Source: Demequina rhizosphaerae (GTDB taxonomy: Bacteria; Actinomycetota; Actinomycetes; Actinomycetales; Demequinaceae). From it: 64,000 bases of DNA. Where the stretch lies: contig NZ_BBMC01000003.1 in NCBI RefSeq assembly GCF_000971255.1, positions 483,341-547,340 on the forward strand. The letters run 5' to 3'. Shown in pieces: positions 38,768-48,687 of the stretch (positions are counted from its first letter, which is position 1; each line of letters opens with the position of its first letter). The translations under genes were made by a program, and so were the position numbers. Below the pieces are notes generated by a model, which worked only from the letters and a program-made list of their open reading frames with translations, ran no database searches and was not told the DNA's origin.

Positions 38768-40543
38768 TCAGTCGCGCGTCTGCGCCACCCAGGCCGCGTG
38801 CAGCCCCGCGTAGATCCCGCCGGCCTTGACGAGCTCGTCGTGGTGGCCGACCTCGACCAGCTCGCCCTGCTCCATCACGCCCACGATGTCGGCGCGCTCG
38901 GCGGTCGACAGGCGGTGCGCGATGACCACCGCGGTGCGGCCCTGCATGAGCGACTCGAGGGCGCGCGAGATGCGCACCTCGGTCGCGGGGTCCACGGCAG
39001 AGGTGGCCTCGTCGAGGATGAGCAGGTCGGGGTCGCGCAGGTAGGCCCGCGCGATCGACACGAGCTGGCGCTCGCCCGCCGACAGCAGCTCGCCCCGGGG
39101 ACCCACGTGCGAGTCGAGGCCGTGCGGCAGGGTGTTCACCCAGCCGTCGAGCCCGAGCGACTCGAAGGCGGCGTGCGCACGCCGCGAGAGGTCGTCGGGG
39201 CTGGCGTCGGGCAGCGCGTACGCGAGGTTGGACAGGATGCTGCCGTCGAAGAGGAAGCCCTCCTGCGGCACCACCGCGACCGAGCGGCGCAGGGATCCCA
39301 TGGGCACCTCGCGCAGGTCGACGCCGCCGACGCGGACGGCGCCCTCGGTCGGGTCGAAGAAGCGCGACATGAGGCGCGCGAGCGACGTCTTGCCGGAGCC
39401 GGTCTGGCCGACGAGCGCGAGGCGCTTGCCCGCGGGCAGGTCGAGGTCGACGCCCTTGAGCACCTCCGGACCGCCCGGGTACGTGAGCCGGACGCCGTCG
39501 ACGTGGAGGTCGCCGCGCCCGTGCGGGATGGCGGTGCCGTCCTCGGCCGGGTCCGCGACCGTGACCTCCTGGTCGACGAGCTCGACGACGCGGCGCCAGC
39601 CCACGACGGCTCGCTGCATCTCCGCGAGCATCTCGATGATCCACATGAGCGGGCCCGAGAACATGTAGACGAGGAACGCGAAGGCCACGACCGTGCCGAC
39701 CGTGATGTCGCCGCGCAGCGCGAGGTGCGTGCCGCCGATGAGCGCGATGCCGGTCGCGAGCGACTGGCCGAGCACCGTCGACGAGAAGTTGAGGGACGCG
39801 AGCAGCGACGCGCGCTTCTCCGCGCGCTGGATGTCGTCGATCTCCTTGCCCAACTGGTCGCGCATGCGCTGCTGCACGCCGTACGCGCGGATGGTGGAGA
39901 TGCCGACGAGCTGCTCCGACGTGAGGCCGAGCAGGTCGGCCATCTTCGAGCGCACGACGTCGAACGCCGCGCGCACGCGCGGCTGGATCCACAGCAGCGA
40001 CATCACCATCGGGATGAAGGCGAGCAGCACCAGGAAGGACAGCTGCCACGAGTACGCGAGCATCACGACGAACACGACCGCGGACTCCATCGCGGCGATC
40101 ATCATCGCCGCGCCGGTCCACTGCATGAGGTCGCGCATCGTCTCGACGTCGCCGGTCACGCGCGAGACGTAGCGGCCGCGCTGCTCCTCGTTCTGCGTGA
40201 GCATGGACAGCTCGTGCACCTTGCCGAAGGCCGTGATGCGCAAGGTCGCGAGACCTGCCTCGGCGGCGGTCACCATGCGCACCCGCACGCGCCACGCGAC
40301 GAAGGCCGACATCACGAGCACGGCGGCGCCCGCCGCGGCGTACTGCACGACGACGCCGATGTCGACGCCGCCCGGCGCGAGCAGACCCAGGTCGGTGACG
40401 CGCTGGGTGAGGAAGGGGGTCGCGGCGCGGCCCGTCGCCGCGAGGGCGGCCAGGCCGAGGGTGACGCCGAGGCCCTTGCGGAACTCGGGGCTCAGCTGGA
40501 GGCCGCGCCGGAACAGCCGGCGCATCGTCATCTGCCCGCTCAT
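38768..40543 (-). CDS. ABC exporter half-transporter, subunit with intact catalytic residues
   Basis: A 591-residue type IV (exporter-fold) ABC half-transporter: membrane domain with six helices (residues ~20-320) and ATPase domain with Walker A LVGQTGSGKTS, a non-canonical signature LSAGERQLVSIARAYL, Walker B LLILDEATSAVD with catalytic Glu and the switch His in VVIAHRLST. Paired with the upstream subunit, which has the complementary defects, it should form a heterodimer with one good and one degenerate ATP site, as in TM287/288, BmrCD and TmrAB. Substrate unknown; relatives move drugs, lipids or peptides. ATG 40543 overlaps the previous stop by four bases. Confidence 0.92.
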   Translation of the reverse strand: MSGQMTMRRLFRRGLQLSPEFRKGLGVTLGLAALAATGRAATPFLTQRVTDLGLLAPGGVDIGVVVQYAAAGAAVLVMSAFVAWRVRVRMVTAAEAGLATLRITAFGKVHELSMLTQNEEQRGRYVSRVTGDVETMRDLMQWTGAAMMIAAMESAVVFVVMLAYSWQLSFLVLLAFIPMVMSLLWIQPRVRAAFDVVRSKMADLLGLTSEQLVGISTIRAYGVQQRMRDQLGKEIDDIQRAEKRASLLASLNFSSTVLGQSLATGIALIGGTHLALRGDITVGTVVAFAFLVYMFSGPLMWIIEMLAEMQRAVVGWRRVVELVDQEVTVADPAEDGTAIPHGRGDLHVDGVRLTYPGGPEVLKGVDLDLPAGKRLALVGQTGSGKTSLARLMSRFFDPTEGAVRVGGVDLREVPMGSLRRSVAVVPQEGFLFDGSILSNLAYALPDASPDDLSRRAHAAFESLGLDGWVNTLPHGLDSHVGPRGELLSAGERQLVSIARAYLRDPDLLILDEATSAVDPATEVRISRALESLMQGRTAVVIAHRLSTAERADIVGVMEQGELVEVGHHDELVKAGGIYAGLHAAWVAQTRD

Positions 40544-42408
40544 CCCACGTACCCCGCCTGCTCCTCGGCCCGCCGACGCGAGTCCTCCTCGTACGCGAGC
40601 ACCAGCTCGCGGTAGCCCGCGTCGCGCGCGAGCAGGTCGCCGTGCGTGCCGGCGTCGACCACGCGGCCGCGCTCGACGTGCACGATGTGGTCGGCGAGCA
40701 TGATCGACGCGAGGCGGTAGGCGATGACGAGCACGGTGGGCCCGTCCTCGCCCGCGAGGCCCGTGAGGATCTCGCGCTCGACGCGCGGGTCGACCGCGCT
40801 GGTCGCGTCGTCGAGGACCAGCACGCGGGGCCGGCGCACGAGCGCGCGCGCCAGGGCGAGGCGCTGACGCTGTCCGCCGGACAGGTTCATGCCGCGCTCG
40901 GCGAGCACGGCGTCGAGGCCCGTGCGGTCGTCGCGGGCCAGCCGCTCCACGACGTCGACGACGTTGGCGCGGCGCAGCGCGTCCCACACCTGCTCGTCGG
41001 AGTGGTCCTCCCCGAGGGTGACGTTGTCCCGCACCGTGCCCGCGAAGACGAACGCGGTCTGCGGCACGAGGGCGACGTGCGAGCCCAGGCGCGCGATGGC
41101 CTCGAGGTCGGTGCCGTCGAGGGTGACGGCGCCCTCCGCGGGCCGGGCGAGGCGCGCGGCGGCGAGGGCGACGGTCGACTTGCCGGAGCCGGTGGAGCCG
41201 ACGAGGGCGGTGACCGTGCCGGGGCGCAGCTCGAGCGAGATCTCCTCGAGGATGACCGACAGCTCGCCGTCGCCGTCGTCTGCCGCGATCGAGGCGCGGT
41301 CGAACCGCACCTCGCCCGCGCCGTCCCGGGCGATCTCGAGGTGGCCGGGCTCGTCGACCTCGGTGGCGGCCTGCGCGATGGTGCCGATGCGGCGGAACGC
41401 GACGAGCGCCTGCGGCATCTGGCCGAGGACCCAGCCGAGGCCGCGGATCGGGACCGCCATGAGGGTGACCAGGTAGATCGCGGAGACGACGTCGCCGACG
41501 GAGACGGCGCCGGCGGCGGCGCGCACCGAGCCGACGATCATGAGGGACACGGCGCCGAGCGGCACGATGACGTCCATCATCGGCTCGAACCACGCGGAGG
41601 TGTGGCCCACGCGGGTGTCGGCGTCGCGCAGGTCGCGCGCGACCTTCGCGAAGCGCGCGGTCTCGCGGTCCTCCGCGCCGAGCGCCTTGACGACGGTGCC
41701 GCCCTCGAAGCTCTCGTGGGCGATGGTCGACACGTCGGCGCGCAGGCTCTGCCCGAGGTCCCAGCGCGGCGTGATGACCTTCTCGTAGACCACGTTGATG
41801 GCGAAGATGATCGGCACGACCGCGAGGCCCGTGACGGCGAGCCACGGGTCCATGCGCCACATCGTCACGCCTGCGGCGATCATCATGACGAACGAGCCGA
41901 CGGTGAAGGCGAACGGGTGCAGGGGCGACGTCGCGGTCTCCGAGTCGGAGGACATCGCGGACAGCATGCGGCCCGAGGGGTTGGACCGGTGCCAGCCGAG
42001 CGGCAGGGACGCGAGCGCGTCGGCGACGACGCGGCGGTGGCGCGCGCCCACGCCGGCGACGGCGAAGCCCTGGACCGTGCGGCGGATGCCCACGAGGATC
42101 GCGTTGGCGACGCCGATGAGGAGGAACGCGGCGCCCGCGATCCAGATCGCCGTCGACGGGTCCTGCGTCACGCTGCCCCAGTAGCCCTGGATGGGCTCGC
42201 CGGCGACGCCGGGGATGACGACCTCGTCGGTGATGTCGCCCAGCAGCGTGCCGAAGAGCACGGTGAGGAGGCTGAAGGTCGCGGCCGCGGCGACGGCGAT
42301 GCCGAACTGCCACGGCTGCTCGCGCACCGCGTGGGCGAGGAGCTGGACGGCCTTCCGCGAGAAGCGGCCGGAGACCTCGTAGCGGCGCGCCTGGTCGCGC
42401 GACGTCAT
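40540..42408 (-). CDS. ABC exporter half-transporter, subunit with degenerate catalytic residues
   Basis: A 622-residue partner with six membrane helices and an ATPase domain. Walker [10 protein letters not shown] and signature [16 protein letters not shown] are canonical, but Walker B reads [12 protein letters not shown], with Asp where the catalytic Glu should be, and the switch His is Tyr (VIAYRLASI). This subunit therefore supplies the poor catalytic site and the good signature, opposite to its partner. ATG 42408 overlaps the hisF stop (ATGA), placing the exporter in the hisF transcription unit. The long first periplasmic loop ([18 protein letters not shown]) is notable. Confidence 0.92.
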   Translation of the reverse strand: MTSRDQARRYEVSGRFSRKAVQLLAHAVREQPWQFGIAVAAAATFSLLTVLFGTLLGDITDEVVIPGVAGEPIQGYWGSVTQDPSTAIWIAGAAFLLIGVANAILVGIRRTVQGFAVAGVGARHRRVVADALASLPLGWHRSNPSGRMLSAMSSDSETATSPLHPFAFTVGSFVMMIAAGVTMWRMDPWLAVTGLAVVPIIFAINVVYEKVITPRWDLGQSLRADVSTIAHESFEGGTVVKALGAEDRETARFAKVARDLRDADTRVGHTSAWFEPMMDVIVPLGAVSLMIVGSVRAAAGAVSVGDVVSAIYLVTLMAVPIRGLGWVLGQMPQALVAFRRIGTIAQAATEVDEPGHLEIARDGAGEVRFDRASIAADDGDGELSVILEEISLELRPGTVTALVGSTGSGKSTVALAAARLARPAEGAVTLDGTDLEAIARLGSHVALVPQTAFVFAGTVRDNVTLGEDHSDEQVWDALRRANVVDVVERLARDDRTGLDAVLAERGMNLSGGQRQRLALARALVRRPRVLVLDDATSAVDPRVEREILTGLAGEDGPTVLVIAYRLASIMLADHIVHVERGRVVDAGTHGDLLARDAGYRELVLAYEEDSRRRAEEQAGYVG

Positions 42409-43175
42409 CGGACCTCGATCCCGGCTGCGCGCATCGCGTCCTTGACCTCCTGGAGGGAGAGCGTGCCGAAGTGGAAGACGGAGGCCGCGAGCACGGCGTC
42501 GGCGCCCGCCTGGGCGGCCTCGACGAAGTGCTCGACGGTGCCGGCGCCGCCCGAGGCGATGAGAGGCACGTCGACGACCTTGCGCACGGCGGCGATCATG
42601 TCGAGGTCGAAGCCGTCGGTGGTGCCGTCGGCGTCCATCGAGTTGAGCAGGATCTCGCCCGCGCCCAGCTCGGCCCCGCGGCGCGCCCACTCGACCGCGT
42701 CGATGCCGGTCCCCTGGCGTCCGCCGTGGGTGGTGACCTCGAAGCCCGAGGGCGTGACGGTGCCGTCCTGGCAGCGGCGCGCGTCGACGGACAGCACGAG
42801 CACCTGGTTGCCGAAGCGGCGCGCGATGTCGGAGATGAGCTCGGGGCGCGCGATCGCGGCGGTGTTGACGCCCACCTTGTCGGCGCCGGCGCGCAGCAGC
42901 GTGTCGACGTCCTCGGGTGAGCGCACGCCGCCGCCCACGGTGAGCGGCACGAAGACCTGCTCGGCGGTGCGGCGGACCACGTCGTACGTGGTCTCGCGGT
43001 TGCCGGAGGACGCGGTGACGTCGAGGAAGGTCACCTCGTCGGCGCCCGCGGCGCCGTACGCGGCCGCGAGCTCGACGGGGTCGCCAGCGTCGCGGAGGTT
43101 CTCGAAGTTGACGCCCTTGACGACGCGGCCGGCGTCGACGTCGAGGCACGGGATGAGTCGGACTGCCACACCCAT
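42405..43175 (-). CDS. hisF: Imidazole glycerol phosphate synthase cyclase subunit
   Basis: Cyclises PRFAR with ammonia from HisH to imidazole glycerol phosphate and AICAR. The 256-residue barrel shows [20 protein letters not shown] with the catalytic Asp, [21 protein letters not shown] with the second catalytic Asp, and [15 protein letters not shown] 43175 shares its A with the TGA of the FKBP gene. Other his genes apart from hisI are outside the window. Confidence 0.97.
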   Translation of the reverse strand: MGVAVRLIPCLDVDAGRVVKGVNFENLRDAGDPVELAAAYGAAGADEVTFLDVTASSGNRETTYDVVRRTAEQVFVPLTVGGGVRSPEDVDTLLRAGADKVGVNTAAIARPELISDIARRFGNQVLVLSVDARRCQDGTVTPSGFEVTTHGGRQGTGIDAVEWARRGAELGAGEILLNSMDADGTTDGFDLDMIAAVRKVVDVPLIASGGAGTVEHFVEAAQAGADAVLAASVFHFGTLSLQEVKDAMRAAGIEVR

Positions 43176-44095
43176 CAGGCACTTCCCTCCGGATTCCACA
43201 CGTCGAGGATGTCCACGACGAAGACGAGCGTGCCCGTGGACGCGTAGCCGTAGCTCGCGGGCACCACGAGCAGGACCTGGGAGCCGGCGGTCTGGTCGAG
43301 CAGGCCCTCGTCGAGCCCGCGGACCACCTGGCCCGAGCCGATCTGGAGCTCGAACGGCGCGGTCTCGACGGGCCACGACGAGTCGAGGACGTCGCCCTTC
43401 TTCCACTTGCCGTCCTCGTCCTTGCCGGCGGACCAGTACCACGCGGTGTAGTTGACGGTGAGGTACGAGCCGTCCTTCACCTGCGGCCCCGAGCCCTGGA
43501 TCAGGGTCGCGATCTGCAGGTCGCTCGGGCCCGGGCCCTTGGGGATGGTGACGGAGGGCTCGCCGGTCGCGGAGCGCGTGACGACGGGCAGGTCGGGGCC
43601 CGGGTCGACCTCGGTGCCGACCGCGTGGTCGGGCAGGACGTCGATCACCATCGCGATCGGCGGCTCCGCCTCGGACTCGAAGGACGGCGGCGCGACGACG
43701 AGCAGGCGCGCGCCCACGCGCACGTCGAGGAGGCGCTCGTAGAGCTCCTCGCCCACGACCTCGGGCGCGAGCAGGAACGACCGCGGCAGCCCGTCGTACG
43801 TGTTGATGAGGGTGGTGCCGTCGTCGAGCGAGGCGCCGTAGATGTCGAGCAGCAGCGGCTGCCCGTCCGCGAGGTACTCGCCCTCGCCGTCCCACACGAC
43901 CCTCGACTGCTCCTCGGTGTAGTCGAGCCCGGGCGTGAACTCGAGCGAGGGCGCGAGCGTGTCCGAGCCGCCGATGACGATGTCGGAGATGTCGCCCGAC
44001 GGCGACGCGCTGGGGTCGACATCCGACGACGTGGCGCTGCAGGCCCCGAGCACCAGGGGCACGAGGGCGAGCGCGAGCACGGCGAGACGACGCAT
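43175..44095 (-). CDS. FKBP-type peptidyl-prolyl isomerase lipoprotein
   Basis: A 306-residue lipoprotein with signal peptide and lipobox LGAC, followed by a Ser/Asp-rich linker and two FKBP-like domains. The first (residues ~80-165) is degenerate. The second (~200-300) keeps [36 protein letters not shown] and [11 protein letters not shown], matching the FKBP fold. It probably folds exported proteins at the membrane surface. It follows pafA by 41 bases, a placement common in actinobacteria. AAGGAA precedes the ATG at 44095. Confidence 0.9.
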   Translation of the reverse strand: MRRLAVLALALVPLVLGACSATSSDVDPSASPSGDISDIVIGGSDTLAPSLEFTPGLDYTEEQSRVVWDGEGEYLADGQPLLLDIYGASLDDGTTLINTYDGLPRSFLLAPEVVGEELYERLLDVRVGARLLVVAPPSFESEAEPPIAMVIDVLPDHAVGTEVDPGPDLPVVTRSATGEPSVTIPKGPGPSDLQIATLIQGSGPQVKDGSYLTVNYTAWYWSAGKDEDGKWKKGDVLDSSWPVETAPFELQIGSGQVVRGLDEGLLDQTAGSQVLLVVPASYGYASTGTLVFVVDILDVWNPEGSA

Positions 44096-44136
44096 GAGGG
44101 AGTATTCCTTTCGGGACCGTACGAGTCTACGGCCGG

Positions 44137-45546
44137 TCAGGCGGGGTTCAACGCCTCGAGGAGCGCGTCGACGCGCGCGTCCTCGGTGCGGAAGGGGTCC
44201 TTGAGCAGGACCGTCGTGCCCGACGATCCGGCGATCTTGAGGTGGACCCAGTCGACGGTGAAGTCGCGGCCCGACTCGAGGGCGCGCGTGACGAACGCGC
44301 CGCGCAGGCGCGCGCGGGTGGTCTGCGGCGCGACGGTCATCGCGCGCTCGATGTCGGCGTCGGAGACGATGCGCCGGGCGAGCCCCTGCTCCTGGAGCCG
44401 GTTGAAGAGGCCGCGCTCGGGCGACACGTCGTGGAACGCGAGCTCGAGGCGGGCGAGCCGCGCGTCGTCGAGGTCGCAGCCCAGCTTCTCGCGGTAGCGC
44501 ATCACCAGGCGGTGCTTGATGGCCCAGTCGAGCTCGGTCTCGACGCCGGAGAAGTCCTGCGTGCGGACCGCGTCGACGCCGCGCTGCCACAGGTCGAGGA
44601 TCCGGTCGACCTCGTCGGTGCGCGCGATGACGCCCCCGAGGTGCCGGCGCACGAGGTCGATGTACTCCTGCTGCACCTCGACCGCGGTGAGGCGGCGGCC
44701 GTCGACGAGCTCGACCGTGGCCCGGCCCGTGAGGTCGTGCGCGACGTCGCGGATGGCCTGCATCTCGCGCGCGAGCGTGAGTTCCGGCAGCACCACGCGC
44801 GCCTCCATGAGGCGCAGGATGAGGTCGGTGGCGCCCACCTTGAGCAGGGCGGTCGGCTCAGCCATCGTCGAGTCGCCGACGATGACGTGCATGCGCCGGT
44901 AGAGCTCGGCGTTGGCGTGCGGCTCGTCGCGCGTGTTGATCATGGGGCGCGAGCGGGTGGTGGCGGAGCTGAGGCCCTCCCACATGTGGTCCGCCCGCGG
45001 CGAGAAGCTGTAGTGCGCGCCCGACGGCGTGCGCGTGATGGTGCCCGCGCCGGCGACGATCTGCCGGGTCACGAGGAACGGCAGCAGCGCGGACGCGAAG
45101 GCCTTGAAGTCCGCGCGGCGGCGCACGAGGTAGTTCTCGTGGCAGCCGTAGCTGTTGCCCGCGGAGTCGGTGTTGTTCTTGTAGAGGTGGATGGTGCCCT
45201 CGACGCCCGCGGCGCGCAGCCGCTCCTCTCCCCCGGCGACGAGGCCGTGGACGATGCGCTCGCCGGCCTTGTCGTACGCGATGAGGTCGGTGAGGGTGTC
45301 GCACTCGGCGGTCGCGTACTCGGGGTGCGCGCCCACGTCGATGTAGAGGCGCGACGCGTTCGGCAGGAAGACGTTGGACGAGCGGCCCCACTGCACGACC
45401 GAGTGGAAGAGGTGGCCGGCCACCTCCTCGGGCGTGACCGGGCGCGCGGCGCCGGAGTCGAGGTGGAGGCCGAACTCGGTCTCGAGCCCGAAGATGCGGC
45501 GGGCGGGGTCGACGTCGAGCGGCGGCGGGATGTCGGTGGAGAGCAT
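44137..45546 (-). CDS. pafA: Pup-protein ligase
   Basis: Joins the C-terminal glutamate of deamidated Pup to lysines of target proteins using ATP. The 469-residue glutamine-synthetase-like protein has the N-terminal signature RIFGLETEFGLHL, GAHPEYATAECD, HLYKNNTDSAGNSYGCHENY, SRPMINTRDEPHA, VGDSTMAEPTALLKVG and the C-terminal domain with DWVHLKIAGSSG. It lacks the extended loop that marks Dop. ATG 45546 is only 20 bases after the pup stop: in proteasome-bearing relatives prcB and prcA lie exactly here. Confidence 0.97.
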   Translation of the reverse strand: MLSTDIPPPLDVDPARRIFGLETEFGLHLDSGAARPVTPEEVAGHLFHSVVQWGRSSNVFLPNASRLYIDVGAHPEYATAECDTLTDLIAYDKAGERIVHGLVAGGEERLRAAGVEGTIHLYKNNTDSAGNSYGCHENYLVRRRADFKAFASALLPFLVTRQIVAGAGTITRTPSGAHYSFSPRADHMWEGLSSATTRSRPMINTRDEPHANAELYRRMHVIVGDSTMAEPTALLKVGATDLILRLMEARVVLPELTLAREMQAIRDVAHDLTGRATVELVDGRRLTAVEVQQEYIDLVRRHLGGVIARTDEVDRILDLWQRGVDAVRTQDFSGVETELDWAIKHRLVMRYREKLGCDLDDARLARLELAFHDVSPERGLFNRLQEQGLARRIVSDADIERAMTVAPQTTRARLRGAFVTRALESGRDFTVDWVHLKIAGSSGTTVLLKDPFRTEDARVDALLEALNPA

Positions 45547-45566
45547 GGTGCGGCGCCCGCGGGAGG

Positions 45567-45752
45567 CTACTGGCCGCCCTTCTGGACGAACGACCGGACG
45601 AACTGCTCCGCGTTGACCTGCAGCGAGCCGTCGATCTCCGCGAGGAGGTCGTCGAGCGCGTCCGTCGAGGCGGTCGCGGCGGCCGGGGCGGGCGCCTCCG
45701 GCTCGGGGGCGTCGTCCTCGTAGGGCTGTCCTTGCGCGTTGAGCTGGGCCAT
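45567..45752 (-). CDS. pup: Prokaryotic ubiquitin-like protein Pup
   Basis: The small protein tag of actinobacteria. The 61-residue product is acidic and mostly disordered, with a C-terminal helix ([12 protein letters not shown], then [11 protein letters not shown]) that binds Mpa, and ends Gly-Gly-Gln. The terminal Gln must be deamidated to Glu by Dop before ligation. Its ATG at 45752 has its own TAGACT hexamer six bases upstream, inside the end of dop, so Pup can be made in excess over the enzymes. Confidence 0.97.
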   Translation of the reverse strand: MAQLNAQGQPYEDDAPEPEAPAPAAATASTDALDDLLAEIDGSLQVNAEQFVRSFVQKGGQ

Positions 45753-45758
45753 GCCGCG

Positions 45759-45764
45759 AGTCTA
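45759..45764 (-). promoter_or_regulatory. -10 hexamer TAGACT for leaderless pup, overlapping the dop stop
   Basis: TAGACT, spacer CGCGGC, then the pup ATG. Its TAG is the dop stop codon. Confidence 0.55.
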
Positions 45765-47276
45765 TCCGTCCATGAGCGCGTCGAGGAGGGGGTGGCGCGC
45801 CGCGCCGGGCTCGTCGAGGTGGACCACCTCGAGGTGGCCGTGGTCGGTCTCGCGGTCGAGCACGACGGTCGACCAGCCGGCGGCGTCGACGAGGTCGGGC
45901 CGCGCCGCGACGATGCCGCCGCGCAGGCGCGCCCGCGTGTCCTGCGGCGCGCGGGTGGTCGCGGCCGCGACGTCCTCGTCGGACGCGATGCGCTCGACCT
46001 GGCCCGCGTCGGCGAGGCGCGTCGCCCAGCCGTCCCCGAGGCGGCTCCACTGGAGGTCCATGGCGGCGAGCCGCGCATCGTCCCACGGCAGGCCCGAGGG
46101 GTGGGTCTCGCTCGCGTGGCGCGCGCGCAGCCTGCCGAGGAGCTGGAGCTTGGCGACCCACTCGACCTCGCGCGCGGCGGAGAACAGGTCGGAGCCGAGC
46201 CGCTCGAGCACGCCCTCCCAGCGGGCGAGGACGGCGGCGTCGCCGGCGTCGGTGGCGTAGGCGCGGCAGATCTCGAGCAGCGCGCGCTGGATCTCGAGCG
46301 CGGTGGCGGTCTCGCCGCTCGCGAGCTCGAGGCGGGCGCGCAGCCCGAGGTCGCGCGACACGGTCTGGACGTCCTCGACGGGTGTGGCGAGCTCGAGCGC
46401 GTCGAGGCGCTCGTCGTCGGCCTCGATCGCGGACAGGACGAGCGACGTGGTGCCGATCTTGAGGAGCGTGGCGACGTCGAAGAGGTTGGCGTCGCCGATG
46501 ATGACGTGGAGGCGGCGGTAGCGGTCGCGCGCGGCGTGGGGCTCGTCGCGCGTGTTGACGATGGGCCGGCGCAGCGTGGTCTCGAGGCCGATCTCGGCCT
46601 CCATGTAGTCCGCGCGCTGGGACATCTGGAAGCCGGGCTCCTCGCCGAACTGGCCGAGGCCGACGCGGCCGGCGCCCGTGTAGACCTGGCGCGTGACGAG
46701 GTGCGGGGTGAGCCGTCGCGCGAGGTCGTCGAACGCCACCGCGCGGTCGACGAGGAAGTTCTCGTGCGTGCCGTAGCTCGCGCCCTTGCCGTCGACGTTG
46801 TTCTTGTAGAGCTCGACCCGGGAGCCCTCGTCCTCGGCGTAGCGCGCGGCCGCCGCGAGCGCGATGGCGTCGCCCGCGCGGTCCCAGACCACCGCATCGT
46901 GCGCGCCGGTGACCTCGGGCCCGCTGTACTCGGGGTGCGCGTGGTCGACGTAGAAGCGCGCGCCGTTGGCGAGCACCGCGTTGAGGTGCGCGGGGTCCTC
47001 CCACGAGCCGCGGCGGCGGCGCAGCGTGACCCGGCCCTCGGCGGCGTCGAACTCGGCGGCGTCCGTGAGGAGGTCCTCCGAGGCGCCGAGGCGCGAGCGG
47101 CGGAAGCCGCGCTGGTCCTGGAGCGGGTCCTCGCCGCCGTAGTCCCAGCGGCTCGTCGCCTCGCCCGCCCACGCCCGGCACGCCGTCACGAGGCGCGACG
47201 ACATGAGGATGGGGTTGGCGCGCGGCTCGTCCGGGTCGACGATGCCGTACTCGGTCTCGATCCCCGCGACCCTCAC
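45762..47276 (-). CDS. dop: Pup deamidase/depupylase
   Basis: Deamidates the C-terminal Gln of Pup and removes Pup from conjugates. The 504-residue homologue of PafA has the N-terminus MRVAGIETEYGIVDPDEP, the Dop-specific insert (near residues 38-75, GEDPLQDQRGFRRSRL), HAHPEYSGPEV, LYKNNVDGKGASYGTHENFL, RRPIVNTRDEPHA and IIGDANLFDVATLLKIGTT. GTG 47276 follows the mpa stop by one base. The retained deamidase is consistent with a Pup ending in Gln. Confidence 0.96.
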   Translation of the reverse strand: MRVAGIETEYGIVDPDEPRANPILMSSRLVTACRAWAGEATSRWDYGGEDPLQDQRGFRRSRLGASEDLLTDAAEFDAAEGRVTLRRRRGSWEDPAHLNAVLANGARFYVDHAHPEYSGPEVTGAHDAVVWDRAGDAIALAAAARYAEDEGSRVELYKNNVDGKGASYGTHENFLVDRAVAFDDLARRLTPHLVTRQVYTGAGRVGLGQFGEEPGFQMSQRADYMEAEIGLETTLRRPIVNTRDEPHAARDRYRRLHVIIGDANLFDVATLLKIGTTSLVLSAIEADDERLDALELATPVEDVQTVSRDLGLRARLELASGETATALEIQRALLEICRAYATDAGDAAVLARWEGVLERLGSDLFSAAREVEWVAKLQLLGRLRARHASETHPSGLPWDDARLAAMDLQWSRLGDGWATRLADAGQVERIASDEDVAAATTRAPQDTRARLRGGIVAARPDLVDAAGWSTVVLDRETDHGHLEVVHLDEPGAARHPLLDALMDG

Positions 47277-47277
47277 G

Positions 47278-48687
47278 TCACTCCCCCGCGAGGGTGCCCG
47301 CGGCGACGGAGCGCGCCTCGGCGAGCTCCTGGTCCGCCGCGACCTCGAGGTGCGCGCGCGTGAGTCCCTTGGCGTGGCCCGCGACGACGCCCTTGATGGC
47401 GGCGGTCTTCGCGCGGTCGACGACGTTGCGCACGACCGCGCCGGACACGTGCCGCGACGCGTCGCCGTGCGCGAAGATCCGGGACACGCCCGCGTCGATG
47501 AGGCCGCGCGCCGTGGCGTCGCGGTCGCCGCCGTGCGCGTCGAGCTCCGCCTGCGCGAGCGGCAGCTCGGCGGTGAGGTACTTGCCGAAGATGTCGGCCG
47601 TGGCCTCGGGGCTGGGGCGCGAGATCTCGATCTTCACGTCGAGGCGGCCGGGGCGCAGGATCGCGGGGTCGATCATGTCCTCGCGGTTGGAGGCGCCGAT
47701 GACGATGACGTTGCCCAGCGCCTCGACGCCGTCGAGCTCGGTGAGGAGCTGCGGCACGATCGTGGTCTCCATGTCGGAGCTCACGCCGGAGCCGCGGGCG
47801 CGGAACAGCGCGTCCATCTCGTCGAAGAACACGACGACCGGGGCGCCCGAGTGGGCCTTGGCGCGGGCACGCTCGAAGATCGTGCGGATGTAGCGCTCGG
47901 TCTCGCCCACGTACTTGTTGAGCAGCTCCGGGCCCTTGACGGACAGGAAGTACGAGCGGTCCGCGCCCACCGCGTCGGCGAGCGAGTGCGCGACCGCCTT
48001 CGCGATGAGGGTCTTGCCGCAGCCGGGAGGGCCGTAGAGCAGCAGGCCGCGCGGCGGGCGCAGCGCGTGCTCGCGGTAGAGCTCGGGGTGGACGAGCGGC
48101 AGCTCGATCGCGTCGCGGATGCGCTCGATCTGCGGGGTGAGGCCGCCGATCGACGAGTAGTCGATGTCGGGCACCTCCTCGAGCAGCAGCGCCTCGACGC
48201 CGGTGCGCTCGACCTTCTCCGAGGCGAAGCCGGTGCGCGGGTCGATGATGACGGTGTCGCCCTCGTGGACGCGGCGCGGGGCGTCGCCGCCGACGAGGGT
48301 GACGACGCGCTCGTCCTCGCCGCGCGACACCACGAGCAGGCGGTCCTCGTCGACGACCTCGCGGACGATGGCCGCCTGGCCGGTCCGGTCCGGCTTGGCG
48401 ACGTCGACGACGACGCTCATCGCGTTGAGGAGCACCTCGTCTCCGGGCGCGAGGTCCGCCTCGAGGGTCGGCAGCACGGCGACGCGCAGGCGCCGGCCGC
48501 TCGCGACGACGTCGGCGTTGCGGCCGGACCACTCGACGAACGTGGCGAAGGTCTGCGGGGGCTGGGACGCCTCCGCGAGCTTCTCGCGCATCTCCCCGAT
48601 CTGGTCGCGCGCGAGCGTGAGCAGGCGCTGGAGCTCGGCGTTCTGGCGCTCGAGGCGCGCGATGACGTCCTGGGCCTCGGCGACCAT
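47278..48687 (-). CDS. mpa: Pup-recognising AAA+ ATPase (Mpa/ARC), short form without proteasome tail
   Basis: Hexameric unfoldase that captures pupylated proteins through an N-terminal coiled coil. The 469-residue protein has the coiled coil (residues ~1-45, [20 protein letters not shown]), OB-type beta domains (~50-155) and an AAA module with Walker A GPPGCGKT (219-226), Walker [12 protein letters not shown] and sensor region ([15 protein letters not shown]). Mycobacterial Mpa is about 609 residues and ends with a GQYL motif that opens the 20S gate; this protein ends GTLAGE. It resembles ARC of proteasome-less species such as corynebacteria. ATG 48687 overlaps the trmI stop. Confidence 0.95.
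   Translation of the reverse strand: MVAEAQDVIARLERQNAELQRLLTLARDQIGEMREKLAEASQPPQTFATFVEWSGRNADVVASGRRLRVAVLPTLEADLAPGDEVLLNAMSVVVDVAKPDRTGQAAIVREVVDEDRLLVVSRGEDERVVTLVGGDAPRRVHEGDTVIIDPRTGFASEKVERTGVEALLLEEVPDIDYSSIGGLTPQIERIRDAIELPLVHPELYREHALRPPRGLLLYGPPGCGKTLIAKAVAHSLADAVGADRSYFLSVKGPELLNKYVGETERYIRTIFERARAKAHSGAPVVVFFDEMDALFRARGSGVSSDMETTIVPQLLTELDGVEALGNVIVIGASNREDMIDPAILRPGRLDVKIEISRPSPEATADIFGKYLTAELPLAQAELDAHGGDRDATARGLIDAGVSRIFAHGDASRHVSGAVVRNVVDRAKTAAIKGVVAGHAKGLTRAHLEVAADQELAEARSVAAGTLAGE

Noticed and set aside
45547..45566. Remnant of prcB/prcA between pup and pafA
   Set aside because: Only 20 bases separate the genes and they contain no coding remnant.
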